DNA of 17,023 nt, taken from assembly GCA_003509065.1 (NCBI GenBank), contig DODG01000375.1, forward strand, positions 1 to 17,023. Direction: 5' to 3'. Within the stretch, counting starts at the first letter, position 1. Each line of letters starts with the position of its first letter. The notes below the pieces were generated by a model that worked only from the letters and a program-made list of their open reading frames with translations, was not told the origin of the DNA and did no database searches. The DNA comes from Acidobacteriota bacterium. Its GTDB lineage: Bacteria; Acidobacteriota; Vicinamibacteria; Vicinamibacterales; UBA823. The translations under genes were made by a program, and so were the position numbers. Shown here piece after piece: positions 16,462-17,023 of this stretch.

Positions 16462-17023
16462 TTAGCTCGTTCGAGCACTAAGCATACTTTCCGTCATCAA
16501 GATGACCAACATCAGACCAAATAGATACTGCCAGTATTGGTGAACATCATGCCCTTCACTTAACGATTCACCCATCGTAGAATCGACAGCCTCACGATGC
16601 CTATCAACAGCTACCATAAACTCATCCATACTAAGTCGACTGAGATCAGATTCAGCACTATCGACATTAATGACGATGCGCCGACCAGAAGCCACTAGGG
16701 TTGCAAACCCGGGTTGGTCCGCCACCTCTCGCGGAACATTGCCAACCACGAAATCATGTGACATCTCTCGTTCAACAGTTAGATATCGGACGATCTCGTG
16801 CACGAATGGCACGAACGTGGGATGACGAGGAAAATTATTCCATTCATTGTTTAGATCGGATCCAAAGACTATTACGCTACCATCACCGATTTTTGACTCA
16901 ACCAGTGCTGGATACCCATCATTGAAACTAGCTAAGACCTCTGCTTGCCCGTCAAGTGTGATAGTCATGGTCGAAGAAAACCCCACTTGACTAAGATTGC
17001 CAAGGCGCTCACCAAAAGCTCTC
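16462..17023 (-). CDS. C-terminal part of a BatA-like membrane protein (5' end outside window)
   Basis: The frame is open to the window edge (it begins RAFGERLGNLSQ), so the GTG at 16986 is not the real start; 186 residues are visible. YPALVESKIGDGSVIVFGSD and the following NEWNNFPRHPTFVPFVHEIVRYL are the end of the gate domain typical of 'BatA domain-containing' proteins. These have an N-terminal BatA helix pair, a vWA or amidotransferase-like domain and a C-terminal helix. A membrane helix close to the C-terminus (YWQYLFGLMLVILMT, about 162-176 of the visible part) fits that plan. It stands first among the visible minus-strand genes and 4 nt ahead of the DUF4175-like gene. I would expect DUF58 and MoxR ATPase genes further upstream, outside the window. 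Confidence 0.75.
   Translation of the reverse strand, partial: RAFGERLGNLSQVGFSSTMTITLDGQAEVLASFNDGYPALVESKIGDGSVIVFGSDLNNEWNNFPRHPTFVPFVHEIVRYLTVEREMSHDFVVGNVPREVADQPGFATLVASGRRIVINVDSAESDLSRLSMDEFMVAVDRHREAVDSTMGESLSEGHDVHQYWQYLFGLMLVILMTESMLSARTS

Overview
The window holds ten protein-coding genes in two convergent blocks, in DNA of roughly 50% GC. Two genes run off the edges: an amidohydrolase at the left and a BatA-like protein at the right. I see no rRNA, tRNA, insertion sequence, prophage or CRISPR array. Several features point to a free-living, Gram-negative-type heterotroph: an outer-membrane barrel candidate, Sec and Tat signal peptides, a type II citrate synthase, and a BatA / DUF4175 / vWA membrane-protein operon. 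The mix of very long amidohydrolases, a secreted M24 peptidase homologue and this operon fits an uncultivated Acidobacteriota-like lineage. That placement is inference from gene content; there is no rRNA to anchor it.

Left block, plus strand (1-9020). A giant protein made of three amidohydrolase-type units, of which only the middle one keeps the metal ligands, is followed after 100 bp by an exported M24 (Xaa-Pro peptidase-type) metallohydrolase. The pair probably works on peptides or amides outside the cytoplasm. Next comes a TetR-family regulator with a TTG start, preceded by a perfect 21-bp palindrome abutting a consensus TATAAT box, which looks like an autoregulatory operator. A class V aminotransferase-fold PLP enzyme with a twin-arginine signal follows, and then citrate synthase (gltA). 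The intergenic gaps suggest that the last three genes are separate transcription units.

Right block, minus strand (17023 down to 9038). In transcription order: the C-terminal part of a BatA-like membrane protein; a 1.1-kDa-residue-scale (about 1,110 aa) DUF4175-type protein with three membrane helices and a very long coiled coil; a membrane-anchored vWA protein with an intact MIDAS and a cysteine-free glutamine-amidotransferase-like domain; a secreted caspase-like protein that lacks the catalytic cysteine but carries a canonical EF-hand loop; and a small outer-membrane beta-barrel candidate. Gaps of 4, 19, -4 and 70 nt indicate one operon. The first four resemble the Bat/MoxR-associated envelope systems. 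The caspase-like protein with its calcium loop, translationally coupled to the vWA gene, is the least expected part and the best candidate for an undescribed system.
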